Positions 33,751 through 42,261 of a stretch of DNA of 64,000 bases are shown here, in pieces; position 1 is the stretch's first letter, and each line of letters starts with the position of its first letter. The notes below the pieces were generated by a model. The model saw only the letters and a program-made list of their open reading frames with translations, was not told the origin of the DNA and did not search any database. The stretch is taken from the NCBI RefSeq assembly GCF_036084755.1, contig NZ_CP107968.1, positions 8,130,001 to 8,194,000 of the forward strand, read 5' to 3'. This stretch comes from Streptomyces sp. NBC_00370. GTDB lineage: Bacteria > Actinomycetota > Actinomycetes > Streptomycetales > Streptomycetaceae. The translations under genes and the position numbers were made by a program.

Positions 33751-33768
33751 TTGTAGTCAGTGCTACAA
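33751..33768. promoter_or_regulatory. TetR operator palindrome
   Basis: TTGTAG (33751-33756) and CTACAA (33763-33768) with a 6-base spacer TCAGTG, in the AT-richest part of the 233-base gap and 26 bases before the TetR start. It is the likely autoregulatory site, possibly also governing the divergent epimerase gene. Confidence 0.65.
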
Positions 33769-33794
33769 ATGCCGCTGAAGCCAGGGAGGCGCTG

Positions 33795-34397
33795 ATGGCA
33801 GGGGGACGACCACGCAGCTTCGACAGCGACGTGGCGCTCGGCCGGGCGCTGGAGGTGTTCTGGCGCCAGGGTTACGAAGGAACCGGGATCTCCGATCTCA
33901 CCAAGGCGATGGGCATCAACAACGCACCGAGCCTGTACAACGCCTTCGGAAACAAGGAACAGCTCTTCCGCAAGGTGCTGGACCACTACGCCGACGGCCC
34001 CGCCCGCTACATTCGCGACGCTCTCGCCGAGCCCACGGCGCGCGGCGCCGTCGAGGCACTGCTGCACGGCGCCGCCGACGCGACGACACACCCCGACCAT
34101 CCGCGCGGCTGCATCACGGTCCAGGGCGCTCTGGCGTGCTCGCCGGGTGCGGAGCCCGCCCGTGACGAACTGGCGGCGCGCAGGGCGGGTGGCGAGGCGG
34201 CCCTGCGGGAGCGCCTGCAGCGGGCGGGCGAAGCGGGCGAACTCCCGGCGGGGACCGACGCCCAGGCGCTCGCCCGCTACTTCGCCACGGTGTACCAGGG
34301 GATCGCGGTCCAGGCCGCCGGCGGCGCGACCCGCGAGCAACTGCACCAGATCGCCGACGTGGCCATGGCCGTCTGGCCACAGCCGGCCACGGACTGA
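33795..34397 (+). CDS. TetR/AcrR family transcriptional regulator
   Basis: A 200-residue TetR regulator. The HTH (residues ~10-55) reads FDSDVALGRALEVFWRQGYE, GISDLTKAMGINNAPSLYNA, FGNKEQLFRKVLDHY. The ligand domain contains the pattern HPRGCITVQGALA seen in the AcrR-like group linked to reductase and quinone genes. GGGAGG lies well spaced before the ATG. The divergent epimerase/Rrf2 pair is the probable target. It is convergent with the LLM oxidoreductase at 34414. Confidence 0.92.
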   Translation: MAGGRPRSFDSDVALGRALEVFWRQGYEGTGISDLTKAMGINNAPSLYNAFGNKEQLFRKVLDHYADGPARYIRDALAEPTARGAVEALLHGAADATTHPDHPRGCITVQGALACSPGAEPARDELAARRAGGEAALRERLQRAGEAGELPAGTDAQALARYFATVYQGIAVQAAGGATREQLHQIADVAMAVWPQPATD

Positions 34398-34413
34398 TCG
34401 GCGGCGGCTCGCG

Positions 34414-35271
34414 TCAGTTGACGAGCGCGGCCAGTTCACGCCATTGGGCCATCGGGACGCCGGAGTCCGCGCCCACGATATGCAGGCACACGTGGTCCGC
34501 GCCGGCGTCGTGGTGCGCCTGGACGCGCTTGCCGATGGCCTCCACGTCGCCCCGGGCGACAACGGCGTCGATGAGCCTGTCGCTTCCGCCGCCGGTCAGG
34601 TCGTCCTCCGTGAAGCCTTGCCGGAGCAGGTTTTTCGCGTAATGGTCCATCGTCAGAAACCCCCCGAGGAAACCACGGGCGGCGGCGCGTGCCTTGCCCG
34701 GGTCGCTCTCCAGCACCACCGCCTGGTACGGCGCGAGCAGCGGACCGGCCCCGAGCCGTTCCCTGGCCGCGGCTGAGTACTCCGGTGTGACCATGAAGGG
34801 GTGCACACCGGCGGTGCGCTGACCTGCCAGTTCGGTCATCCTGGGGGCGAGCGCGGCCATGACACGTTCGCTCCGGGGCACCGGGACCGGGGCATCGTCC
34901 AGTGTGTCCAGGTAGGCGCCGATGTCGGCCAGGGGGCGGTACGGGCGTCCCGCGCCCTCGGCAGCCGCAGGGTCGCTCACGCCGAGCCCGAGCAGCAACC
35001 GCCGTCCGTACTCACTCTGCAGACGCGCGTGCCATCCCGCCATCTCCTCGGCCTGATGCCGCCAGATGCTCAGCACGCCGATGGCCACCTTCGTCGTGCG
35101 GGTGGCGCGCAGCAGCCGCTCCGAGTCGCCGAGGATGTCACCGCCGCCCAGTCCCGGGATCCACAGGGCTCCCCAGCCCAGCTCGTCCAACTCGGCGGCG
35201 GCGTCGGTGATCTGCCCCGGATCCGCCGTCCGCAACTCGATGCTCCAGAGCCCGGTGTGTCCCAACTGCAT
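34414..35271 (-). CDS. LLM class (F420-dependent) oxidoreductase
   Basis: A 285-residue luciferase-like TIM-barrel flavoprotein of the F420-using TIGR03620-like group. It shows TGLWSIELRTADPGQITDAA, WIPGLGGGDILGDSERLLRA, VAIGVLSIWRHQAEEM and RLLLGLGVSDPAAAEGAGRP, then HHDAGADHVCLHIVG near the end. Deazaflavin F420 is the expected cofactor in actinobacteria; the substrate is unknown. ATG 35271 is used, with AGGA upstream. The SDR at 35350 lies 78 bases upstream on the same strand and could be cotranscribed. Confidence 0.88.
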   Translation of the reverse strand: MQLGHTGLWSIELRTADPGQITDAAAELDELGWGALWIPGLGGGDILGDSERLLRATRTTKVAIGVLSIWRHQAEEMAGWHARLQSEYGRRLLLGLGVSDPAAAEGAGRPYRPLADIGAYLDTLDDAPVPVPRSERVMAALAPRMTELAGQRTAGVHPFMVTPEYSAAARERLGAGPLLAPYQAVVLESDPGKARAAARGFLGGFLTMDHYAKNLLRQGFTEDDLTGGGSDRLIDAVVARGDVEAIGKRVQAHHDAGADHVCLHIVGADSGVPMAQWRELAALVN

Positions 35272-35349
35272 TGCGCTGTCCTGTCCGTCCTGACGCTGAT
35301 GTGATGGCCGAAGTGAGTGACCGCTGTGACGCGGATGTCGTAGCAACGG

Positions 35350-36099
35350 TCAGATCTGGTTGCGTCCGCCGTCCACGAACAACTCGGTGCCGGTGATGAA
35401 GGTGCTCTGGTCCGAGGCGAGGAAGAGAGCGGCGTCGGCGATTTCTTCGGGGCGGCCGACGCGCGCCAGCGGGATGGTGCCGGCCATGAAGGTCTTCAGC
35501 TGGTCCGCCTGCTCCTGGTCGGCGGCGAGACCGTCGATACCCGGGGTGTCCACGGCGCCGGGGCTGATGCTGTTGACTCTGATCGCCCGGCCCTTGAGCT
35601 CGTTGGCCCAGGTGCGCGCGAAGGACCTCACCGCGGCCTTGGACGCCGCGTAGACACCGAAGGCCTCGTTGCCCAGGCTGCTCGCGTTCGAGCCGGTGAG
35701 GATGACGGAAGCGCCGTCGTTGAGCTGCGGCAGCGCCTTCTGGACCGTGAAGAGCATGCCCCGGACGTTGATGCCGAACGTCTCGTCGAAATGCTGCTCG
35801 GTGACCTGTTCCAGGGTGGCGAACTCACCCCCGCCTGCATTGGCGAACAGCACGTCGATCCCACCGCCCCGCCGACCGACGGCGTCGTAGAGCCGGTCGA
35901 GGTCGCCGAGGTCCGAGACATCGCTGCGTACGCCGGTCGCGTTCGCACCGATCTTGGCGACTGCCGCGTCGAGCGTCTCCTTGCGACGCCCGGTCACGAA
36001 CACGTGCGCTCCCTCACCCGCGAACCGCTGTGCGGCGGCCAGGCCGATTCCACTGGTGCCGCCGGTGACGACGGCGGTCTTGCCCTCAAGCTGTCCCAT
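35350..36099 (-). CDS. SDR family oxidoreductase
   Basis: A 249-residue classical SDR: TGGTSGIGLAAAQRFAGEGA (cofactor), VRSDVSDLGDL, VLFANAGGG, catalytic Ser in VILTGSNASS, Tyr/Lys in YAASKAAVRSFARTW and C-terminal FITGTELFVDGG. NAD(P)H-dependent carbonyl reduction is expected. The upstream 100 bases carry two very strong palindromes, yet no regulator gene is adjacent, so control in trans is implied. The LLM oxidoreductase follows on the same strand. Confidence 0.93.
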   Translation of the reverse strand: MGQLEGKTAVVTGGTSGIGLAAAQRFAGEGAHVFVTGRRKETLDAAVAKIGANATGVRSDVSDLGDLDRLYDAVGRRGGGIDVLFANAGGGEFATLEQVTEQHFDETFGINVRGMLFTVQKALPQLNDGASVILTGSNASSLGNEAFGVYAASKAAVRSFARTWANELKGRAIRVNSISPGAVDTPGIDGLAADQEQADQLKTFMAGTIPLARVGRPEEIADAALFLASDQSTFITGTELFVDGGRNQI

Positions 36100-36132
36100 G
36101 ATCTGGTACTCCGCGTCCAGGAGTCGGATCGG

Positions 36133-36169
36133 CGCCCTTGATGTAACAATGTGTATTACATCAAGGGCG
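36133..36169. promoter_or_regulatory. Long palindromic operator upstream of SDR
   Basis: Perfect 14-bp arms, CGCCCTTGATGTAA (36133-36146) and TTACATCAAGGGCG (36156-36169), with a 9-base spacer. It lies 34 bases upstream of the SDR start. Its length and symmetry fit a TetR-type dimer-of-dimers site; as RNA it could also fold, but the AT-rich arms suggest DNA recognition. Confidence 0.75.
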
Positions 36170-36189
36170 TGGCCGGTCCGAGGTGATTT

Positions 36190-36203
36190 TTAGTGGTCAC
36201 TAA
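36190..36203. promoter_or_regulatory. Second palindrome upstream of SDR
   Basis: TTAGTGGTCACTAA, a perfect 14-bp palindrome without spacer in an AT-rich pocket, 91 bases upstream of the SDR start and about 110 before the methyltransferase. Similar symmetric TAGTGAC sites serve HxlR/TetR regulators; the identity of the regulator is not known here. Confidence 0.65.
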
Positions 36204-36314
36204 GAAACTAGGTCGCACCACGTGCGATGTCAAGGCGCGGGCGGACGGGTGGCGGGCGGGGTACCGCCGGAAAAATGCCTGCGGATCGTCATGCCGCACG
36301 GGTACGGTCGCTCG

Positions 36315-37070
36315 GTGACCGACGACGACGGGTACTTCGGAGAACGGGTGGCGAAGACGTACGACCAGTCCTCAGACGCCGAGTTCCAGGCCGAGATCGT
36401 GGAGCAGACCGTCGATCTGCTGGCGGAACTCGCCAACGGGGGACGGGCGTTGGAGCTGGCGATCGGTACGGGGCGGATCGCTCTGCCGTTGGCGCGGCGG
36501 GGGGTTCCGGTGCATGGCATCGATCTGTCGCGGGCCATGGTGGCGAAGCTGCGCGCCAAGCCCGGGGGTGAGGCGATCGGTGTCTCCATCGGGGACTTCG
36601 CCACCACGACCGTCGACACGGCGGCCGACGGGCCGTTCTCGCTCGCCTATCTCGTCTTCAACACCATCATGAACGTGGCCGACCAGGACGCTCAGGTCGC
36701 CTGCTTCCGCAACGTCGCCGCGCACCTCGCACCCGGTGGCTGCTTCGTCGTCGAGGTCATGGTTCCGGAGCTGCGCAAGATCCCGGCCGGGCAGAACATC
36801 GTCCCCTTCCACACGGGTCCGACCGGGTGGGCCTACACCGTCTACGACACCGTCACCCAGGACGCGACCTGTCACTACATCGACATCGCGGAGGACGGCC
36901 GGGGCGAGGCCCACTCGACGCCCTTCCGGTACGTCTGGCACGCCGAGCTGGACCTTATGGCCCAGCTCGCAGGCCTGCGGCTGCGCGAGCGCTGGGAGAG
37001 CTGGACGCGTGAGCCCTTCACCGAGCACAGCACCAAGCACATCTCGGTCTGGGAGAAGTCGGTCGGCTGA
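36315..37070 (+). CDS. Class I SAM-dependent methyltransferase
   Basis: A 251-residue methyltransferase. Opening DDDGYFGERVAKTYDQSSDA, motif I ALELAIGTGRIALPLARRG (AIGTGR instead of the usual GxGTG), acidic VHGIDLSRAMVAKLR, and LAPGGCFVVEVMVPE. The C-terminus TEHSTKHISVWEK is typical of a streptomycete group of unknown acceptor. GTG 36315 is chosen because relatives begin with this YFGE region; the ATG at 36291 is possible, and neither has a strong Shine-Dalgarno. A hairpin overlaps its stop. Confidence 0.85.
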   Translation: MTDDDGYFGERVAKTYDQSSDAEFQAEIVEQTVDLLAELANGGRALELAIGTGRIALPLARRGVPVHGIDLSRAMVAKLRAKPGGEAIGVSIGDFATTTVDTAADGPFSLAYLVFNTIMNVADQDAQVACFRNVAAHLAPGGCFVVEVMVPELRKIPAGQNIVPFHTGPTGWAYTVYDTVTQDATCHYIDIAEDGRGEAHSTPFRYVWHAELDLMAQLAGLRLRERWESWTREPFTEHSTKHISVWEKSVG

Positions 37071-37087
37071 CGGGACGTCAGCCGACC
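37061..37087. terminator. Terminator between methyltransferase and GH78 remnant
   Basis: A perfect 11-bp stem, GGTCGGCTGAC (37061-37071) and GTCAGCCGACC (37077-37087), with a 5-base loop. It spans the methyltransferase stop codon and ends five bases before the convergent GH78 remnant's stop, so it can serve both directions. Confidence 0.8.
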
Positions 37088-37091
37088 CTCG

Positions 37092-37496
37092 TCACGCGGC
37101 CGATCGGAAGACGTAGTCACCGGAGCCGACCCGGTACACGGCGTAACCGTCGCGCACGCTGTCGAACGTCGCGCCGGGCGGTGCCTGCACCGCCTGGCGG
37201 TCGCGCGCCGGGACGAGGATCTCCGCCGTCGCGCCGACCGGCACCCGTACATCGAGCGTGAAGCGGCCGGGTGCGCGGGTCCAGGCCGAACTCACCCGGC
37301 CGAGTGGGGATTCCACATGCGCCGAGGCGTTCGTGAGATCGCCGACCGGATACGGCTGGACCTTGATCTTCGTGTAACCGGGCGCCGCCGGCTCGATGCC
37401 CGCCACGCGCTGGTAGAGCCAGTCGTCGACCGTGCCCAGGAAGGCATGGTCGTGCGAGCGCGAGGTGTCCCCCCACTCCTCCCACATCGTCGTCGC
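37092..37496 (-). pseudogene. Alpha-L-rhamnosidase (GH78), C-terminal remnant
   Basis: About 134 codons matching the extreme C-terminus of GH78 rhamnosidases: ATTMWEEWGDTSRSHDHAFL, VDDWLYQRVAGIEPAAPGYT and the final beta-sandwich APGRFTLDVRVPVGATAEIL. Full-length enzymes are roughly 900-1100 residues, so nearly all of the catalytic (alpha/alpha)6 barrel is missing. Homology stops at about 37496, where the sequence becomes the DCC1-like gene in another frame. It cannot be an active glycosidase. ATG 37487 exists but has no convincing ribosome site. Confidence 0.82.
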
Positions 37497-37843
37497 GGCA
37501 CACCGACCCCCCGACCGGTGTGCCGGGCGTCCTGGCGCCGAAGTTCCCCCAGGGCACGCAGCGTTCGGGCGGTGGATCGTGGTCCGAGCCTGCGCAGCAG
37601 TGGGGCGGCCATGGCGGGGCCGGTCCAGCCGCGCACCGACGCGCCGTCGACCCGCAGCAGGGTCGGCGCCCTCGGAGCACCGGCGCCGAATGCCAGTTCC
37701 CGCCAGCCGCTTACGCGTTCGTCACTCAGCGGCATCACCGTCAGCCTGCCGTCACAGGCCTGCGCGACCGCGCCGGAGATCTTGCGGCAGTTGGCGCACG
37801 TGCCGTCGAACGCCAAAACCCAACGAGAGGGTGAAGGGTGCAA
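37497..37843 (-). pseudogene. DCC1-like thiol-disulfide oxidoreductase, 3' end lost
   Basis: A thioredoxin-fold protein (DUF393/DCC1-like) begins at TTG 37843, five bases after GGAGGAG (37849-37855). It reads WVLAFDGTCANCRKISGAVA with a CxxC redox motif, then LTVMPLSDERVSGWRELAFG, WTGPAMAAPLLRRLGPRST and ARTLRALGELRR. In relatives a further 30-50 residues, often with a membrane or signal segment, follow. Here the frame hits the GH78 remnant out of register at about 37497 and runs on as Arg-rich noise to 37292. The N-terminal domain may still be expressed. It is divergent from the STAND-WD40 gene. Confidence 0.7.
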
Positions 37844-37980
37844 CAGAGCTCCTCCATGTGCGGTGTGATCAGCGGCGGTCGGCCGCCTCCGGAGCAGGGC
37901 CAGCAGCCGGGCGTTGTTCGCTTTCCGTAGCTGGCACTGAACAAACAGATACTGAACAATGGGCGAGTGGGGGTGAGTAC

Positions 37981-40872
37981 GTGCCACGCAGAGAGACGCC
38001 ACTGACCGGAGGCGACGGGCCGCTGTTGCGACTGGCCAGGGAGCTGCGGCAGTTGCGCGGCAGCGCCGGGTCCCCGTCCTACCGGGCCCTTTCGGCGCGG
38101 GCGCACTACTCCATCGCCACCCTCTCCGGCGCGGCGGCCGGACACCGACTCCCGACGCTCGACGTGACCCTTGCCTACGTACGCGCTTGCGGCGGAGACG
38201 TCGACGAGTGGGAGGAGCGCTGGCACCACGTCGCGGCGGAACTCGCCGCCGACACGGCCACGGAGCGTCACGAGGACGCGGGCCGCGAGGAGCACCGTCC
38301 GCCGTACGCCGGTCTGGCCGCCTTCGGCGCCGACGACTCCGACCGGTTCTTCGGACGCGAGCGGCTGGTCGAGGACCTGGCGAAGACCTTGGCCGAGCGC
38401 CGGTTCGTCGCCGTCTTCGGCGCCTCAGGCGCGGGCAAGTCGTCCGTGCTGCGCGCCGGTCTGCTGCCCCGGCTGCGGTCCGCGGGCTGTCGCGTCATCA
38501 CCTTCACCCCTGGCCTGCACCCCCTGGAAGAACTCGCCGTGCGGCTCGCGGGCCCCGCCCGTACCACGCCCGGCAGACTCCACCAGGACTTCTCGACGGC
38601 TCCGGAGAATCTGCACCTGACGCTCCGCCAGCTGGCCACGCACGAACCCGAGGGCGCCGAAACGGTCATCGTCGTCGACCAGTTCGAAGAGCTGTTCACC
38701 ATCTGCCGCAGCCAGGAGGAGCGGACGCGCTTCATCTCGGCGCTTGTCGCCGTCGCCCGCGCGTCCAACAGCGCGGGCCGGATCGTCCTTGGCGTACGCG
38801 CCGACTTCTACCCGCATTGCGCCGAACACGGCCAACTGGTCGAGGCGTTCCGTGACGCGCAGGTCACGGTCGGCCCGATGAGCGTGGACGAACTGCACAG
38901 TGTGATCGTCCGGCCGGCCGTCCAGGCGGGATGCCGGGTGGAGGGCCAACTGCTCGCGCATCTGATCGGACAGGTCCAGGGACGCGCCGCGGCCCTGCCG
39001 TTGCTCTCCCACGCCCTGCTGGAGACCTGGCGCCGCCGGCGCGGCAACGTCCTGACCCTCGACGGGTTCCGCGCGGTCGGCGGCATCGAGGGATCGCTGG
39101 CCCAGACGGGCGAGGCGTTCTACGCCGACCTCACACCCGCCCGCCAGGACATCGCCCGGCACCTGTTCCAGCGGCTGACCGCACTCGGCGAAGGCGCGGA
39201 GGACACCCGCCGCCGCATCCCCCGTACGGAGCTGAACTCCGACGAGGACACCACGGCCGTACTCGAACGCGCCGTACAGGCACGGCTGATCGCCCTCGAC
39301 GGCGAAAGCGTCGAGATCACCCACGAGACACTGATCCGCAGCTGGCCACGGCTGCGGCGCTGGCTCGGCGAGAACCGCGAACTGCTGCGCACCTCCCGGC
39401 AGCTGACCGAGGCGGCCGGGACATGGGAGTCCCTCGGCCGGGACCCCGGTGCGCTGTACCGGGGCACGCGGCTCGCGCTGGCACGTCAGCTCACGGACCA
39501 GGGCGCACCGGGACTGACCGCGAACGAGCGGGCGTTCCTCGACGAAAGCCTGGCGGCGGAGCGCGCCGACGCCGCCATGGCCCGCCGCAGAGCCCGCCAA
39601 CTGCGGCTGCTGACCGCCCTGCTGTCCGTGCTCCTGCTGCTCGCAACGGGCACCAGCTACTACGCCCTGCGGGCCAACGGAAAGGTGTCGCGCCAGCGCA
39701 ACGTGGCGGTCGCGCTGAACGCGGCGGACCGGGCCAGCGACCTGGAGCACAAGGACCCGGCGCTCGCCGTTCAAGTCGCCCTTGCGGCGCACCGGCTGGC
39801 GCGGCAGGGCCGGACCCGGGACAACCTGCTCAGTACGCTCATGGCCGCGTGGGCGGCCCACCGGGCCGATGCCGTCTCCCTGGCCGCGGTGCCGGGGCAG
39901 CACCTCCTGGCCACCGGCGGCGGTGACCAAACCGTCCGGCTGTGGGACGTCAGCGGCTCCGCACACCGGCTTCTCAGTTCGCTGGAGGTGTTCCACGGCA
40001 CGGTCTGGTCCGTCGCCGCCCGCCCCGACGGACGGGTACTCGCGGCGGCGGACGCGAGCGGCGAGATCCGTACCTTCGACCTCGCCGACCCGGCGGGACC
40101 GGTGGCCCTCGCCGTCTTCGGTGGCCGCACCGGAGCGATCCGCTCGCTGGCCTACAGCCCGGACGGACATACCCTCGCCAGTGCCGGCGCCGACCGTACG
40201 ACCCGGCTGTGGGATGTCAGGGACCCCGGACACCCGTCCCAGCTCGCGCGCCTTGGCGGACACACCGGGACGGTCCGCTCGGTCGCTTTCGACCGCGACG
40301 CGGGCATGCTCGCCACGGCCGGCGACGACCAGGCGGTCCAGCTGTGGGACGTGACGGACCCGCACCGGCCCAAGAAACTCTCGCAGTGGCAGGCGCACGA
40401 CATCATCGCGCTCGGCGTGGCCTTCAGTCCGCACGCGAACGTCCTCGCCACCTCCGGGGGCGGCGACAGCCCCGTACGGCTGTGGAGCACCGACGATCCG
40501 TCCCACCCCCGGAAGCTGGCCGAACTCCCCGGCCACAGCGACGTGGTGGGCGGGATCGCCTTCAGCCCCGGCGGCCGGGCCCTCGCCACGGGCAGCGACG
40601 ACCGGACGGTGCTCGTGTGGGACGTCACCCGCCCGGACAGGCCCGTCGTCCGGGCCAAACTCACCGGATACACCACCGCCGTGAGCGCTGTGGCGTTCGC
40701 GGCGGACGACCGTACCCTGTTCACCGGCGTCTACGACGGCCTGGTCCGGACGCTTCCGGTCGACTTCACCGGCGTCATCGGACGGGCCTGCGCGACGGCC
40801 CGCCCGACCATCACCCCGGGCCAGTGGCACCGCTACCTGCCGGGCATCGCCTACCGGCCGCCCTGCGCCTGA
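37981..40872 (+). CDS. HTH - nSTAND NTPase - WD40 repeat protein
   Basis: A 963-residue multidomain regulator. Residues ~12-85 form an XRE-like HTH. Residues ~108-500 form a STAND-type NTPase, with YAGLAAFGADDSDRFFGRE, Walker A FGASGAGKSS (146-155) and Walker B VIVVDQFEEL (229-238). A hydrophobic segment (RLLTALLSVLLLLATGTSYY, ~542-562) is a likely membrane span. From ~640 to the end there are seven WD-type units (such as GGDQTVRLWDV, GADRTTRLWDV, SDDRTVLVWDV), enough for one propeller. This layout suits a signal-sensing switch that oligomerises on NTP binding. Its role is unknown; related proteins occur in development, metabolism and defence. GTG 37981 is the start. Confidence 0.9.
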   Translation: MPRRETPLTGGDGPLLRLARELRQLRGSAGSPSYRALSARAHYSIATLSGAAAGHRLPTLDVTLAYVRACGGDVDEWEERWHHVAAELAADTATERHEDAGREEHRPPYAGLAAFGADDSDRFFGRERLVEDLAKTLAERRFVAVFGASGAGKSSVLRAGLLPRLRSAGCRVITFTPGLHPLEELAVRLAGPARTTPGRLHQDFSTAPENLHLTLRQLATHEPEGAETVIVVDQFEELFTICRSQEERTRFISALVAVARASNSAGRIVLGVRADFYPHCAEHGQLVEAFRDAQVTVGPMSVDELHSVIVRPAVQAGCRVEGQLLAHLIGQVQGRAAALPLLSHALLETWRRRRGNVLTLDGFRAVGGIEGSLAQTGEAFYADLTPARQDIARHLFQRLTALGEGAEDTRRRIPRTELNSDEDTTAVLERAVQARLIALDGESVEITHETLIRSWPRLRRWLGENRELLRTSRQLTEAAGTWESLGRDPGALYRGTRLALARQLTDQGAPGLTANERAFLDESLAAERADAAMARRRARQLRLLTALLSVLLLLATGTSYYALRANGKVSRQRNVAVALNAADRASDLEHKDPALAVQVALAAHRLARQGRTRDNLLSTLMAAWAAHRADAVSLAAVPGQHLLATGGGDQTVRLWDVSGSAHRLLSSLEVFHGTVWSVAARPDGRVLAAADASGEIRTFDLADPAGPVALAVFGGRTGAIRSLAYSPDGHTLASAGADRTTRLWDVRDPGHPSQLARLGGHTGTVRSVAFDRDAGMLATAGDDQAVQLWDVTDPHRPKKLSQWQAHDIIALGVAFSPHANVLATSGGGDSPVRLWSTDDPSHPRKLAELPGHSDVVGGIAFSPGGRALATGSDDRTVLVWDVTRPDRPVVRAKLTGYTTAVSAVAFAADDRTLFTGVYDGLVRTLPVDFTGVIGRACATARPTITPGQWHRYLPGIAYRPPCA

Positions 40873-40886
40873 GCCCTGCGCCTGAG
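40861..40886 (+). repeat. 13-bp tandem duplication across a stop codon
   Basis: CCCTGCGCCTGAG occurs twice in a row (40861-40873, 40874-40886). The first copy contains the stop codon of the STAND-WD40 gene. Because 13 is not a multiple of three, loss of a copy leaves the same protein end. Confidence 0.75.
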
Positions 40887-40947
40887 CCAGGCCCGCACCG
40901 GGCACGACGGGGCACGACCACAACGACGCACTGAGGGGAAACGCGCG

Positions 40948-41811
40948 ATGCCTGACGGCCGGCAGTGGGACAGCACCCTGTTCCGGGGGAGCGCCGCCTT
41001 CTACGAGCGCGGCCGGCTGCCGTACGCCCCCGGCTTCGCCGAGACACTGGCCGGCGCCCTCGGCCTGGACGGCAGGGGCCGGCTCCTCGACGTCGGCTGC
41101 GGTCCCGGCACGGTGCTCCTCGCCATGGCGGGGTTCTTCACCGAGGCCGTCGGTATCGACCCGGACGAGGACATGCTGGCCGAGGGCGAACGACAGGCCG
41201 TGCGCCGTGGCGTGTCCAACGCGCGCTGGAAGCGCGCCCGCGCGGAGGATCTGCCGGCCGGCCTGGGGGAGTTCCGCGTCGTCGTGTTCGCGAACTCCTT
41301 CCACTGGACGGACCGGGACCGGGTCGCGGCAACCGTGCTGGAGATGCTGGAACCAGGCGGCTCGTTCGTGCACATCGGCGACCTGAAGGACCCGTCCGGC
41401 GCGTCCGTCCCGCTGTCGGCGCCGGACTCAGCTCCGTACCCTCCTCCGCCGTACGCCGGGATCCGCGCACTGGTACGCCGGTATCTCGGCCCGGTGCGCC
41501 GGGCCGGCCGGGGAACGCTGCCCAACGGCACACCGGGCGGCGAGAGCCTGGTCGTGTCGAACGCAGGGTTCACCGCCTTCGCGACCCACGTCGTCCCGGC
41601 CGGGCCGGTGGTGGAGCGCAGCGCGGACGACCTCGTGGCGTGGGTCTTCTCCCTCTCCTCCTCGGCGCCGCATCTCTTCGGGGACGCACTGCCCGACTTC
41701 GAGCAGGACCTCCGGGCGCTCCTTCGTACGGCGTCCCCCGGTGACCGCTTCGCCGAGTGTCCCCCGGCAACAGAGATCAAGACCTGGCGGAAGCCGGACG
41801 ACAGGCGCTGA
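40948..41811 (+). CDS. Class I SAM-dependent methyltransferase
   Basis: A 287-residue methyltransferase: FYERGRLPYAPGFAETLAGA opening, motif I LLDVGCGPGTVLLAMA, acidic AVGIDPDEDMLAEG, then RVVVFANSFHWTDRDRVAAT and LEPGGSFVHIGDL. The C-terminal region (VFSLSSSAPHLFGDALPDFE) is seen in a common streptomycete group with unassigned acceptors. GAGGGGAAA precedes the ATG. It follows the STAND-WD40 gene by 75 bases on the same strand and is convergent with the HxlR gene; cotranscription with the STAND gene is possible. Confidence 0.9.
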   Translation: MPDGRQWDSTLFRGSAAFYERGRLPYAPGFAETLAGALGLDGRGRLLDVGCGPGTVLLAMAGFFTEAVGIDPDEDMLAEGERQAVRRGVSNARWKRARAEDLPAGLGEFRVVVFANSFHWTDRDRVAATVLEMLEPGGSFVHIGDLKDPSGASVPLSAPDSAPYPPPPYAGIRALVRRYLGPVRRAGRGTLPNGTPGGESLVVSNAGFTAFATHVVPAGPVVERSADDLVAWVFSLSSSAPHLFGDALPDFEQDLRALLRTASPGDRFAECPPATEIKTWRKPDDRR

Positions 41812-41832
41812 CGTGCCGGCGTACCGCAGCGG

Positions 41833-42237
41833 TCAGGTCCTCGCCGCCCGGGCCAGCTTCTGATCGACGATGCTCCACTTCACCAGCGGATGCAGCGCGC
41901 GCATCAGGCCCGCGGCCCGCTCGCTCGGCCGGTAGGTGACGAGCACCGGCGTGGTCGGTGCCACGTGCCGCTCCAGCAGCCCCTCGGCCTCCAGCTCGCG
42001 CAGGCGCTGGGTCAGCAGCTTGTCGGAGATTCCGTCGACATGGGCCCGGTACTCGATGAACCGGCGGGCCCCCAGCATCCCCGCGAGCAGGATCCCGGCG
42101 GTCCACTTGCGGCCGACGAGCTCGGCCGACCGGCGAAAGCTCCGGCACAGCTCTTCGTCGATGTGCTCGAAGCCCGGTGCTGTGCGGCCGGAGAGGGGAG
42201 TGGCAAGCCCCTCGCCCACGTGCTCCTCGGTGTTCAT
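41833..42237 (-). CDS. HxlR family transcriptional regulator
   Basis: A 134-residue winged-helix regulator: AELVGRKWTAGILLAGMLGA, RRFIEYRAHVDGISDKLLTQ (recognition helix), RLRELEAEGLLERHVAPTTP and the tyrosine of VTYRPSE at the wing. HxlR proteins sense small molecules or redox state and usually sit beside the flavin or quinone enzymes they control. It is divergent from the LLM-FAD fusion gene at 42369, and three alternating half-sites lie in the 131-base gap. Confidence 0.92.
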   Translation of the reverse strand: MNTEEHVGEGLATPLSGRTAPGFEHIDEELCRSFRRSAELVGRKWTAGILLAGMLGARRFIEYRAHVDGISDKLLTQRLRELEAEGLLERHVAPTTPVLVTYRPSERAAGLMRALHPLVKWSIVDQKLARAART

Positions 42238-42261
42238 ACCATCTGACGGTACACCTAGCGA

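Noticed and set aside
37292..38002. Single 236-codon fusion protein spanning the DCC1-like and GH78 segments
   Set aside because: The GH78 segment is in a different frame, so this open frame is DCC1-like at its start and noise after about 37497.
38425..41373. 982-codon open frame on the minus strand opposite the STAND-WD40 gene
   Set aside because: Arg/Gly/Ala-rich shadow of the true gene; the plus strand has clean Walker and WD motifs.
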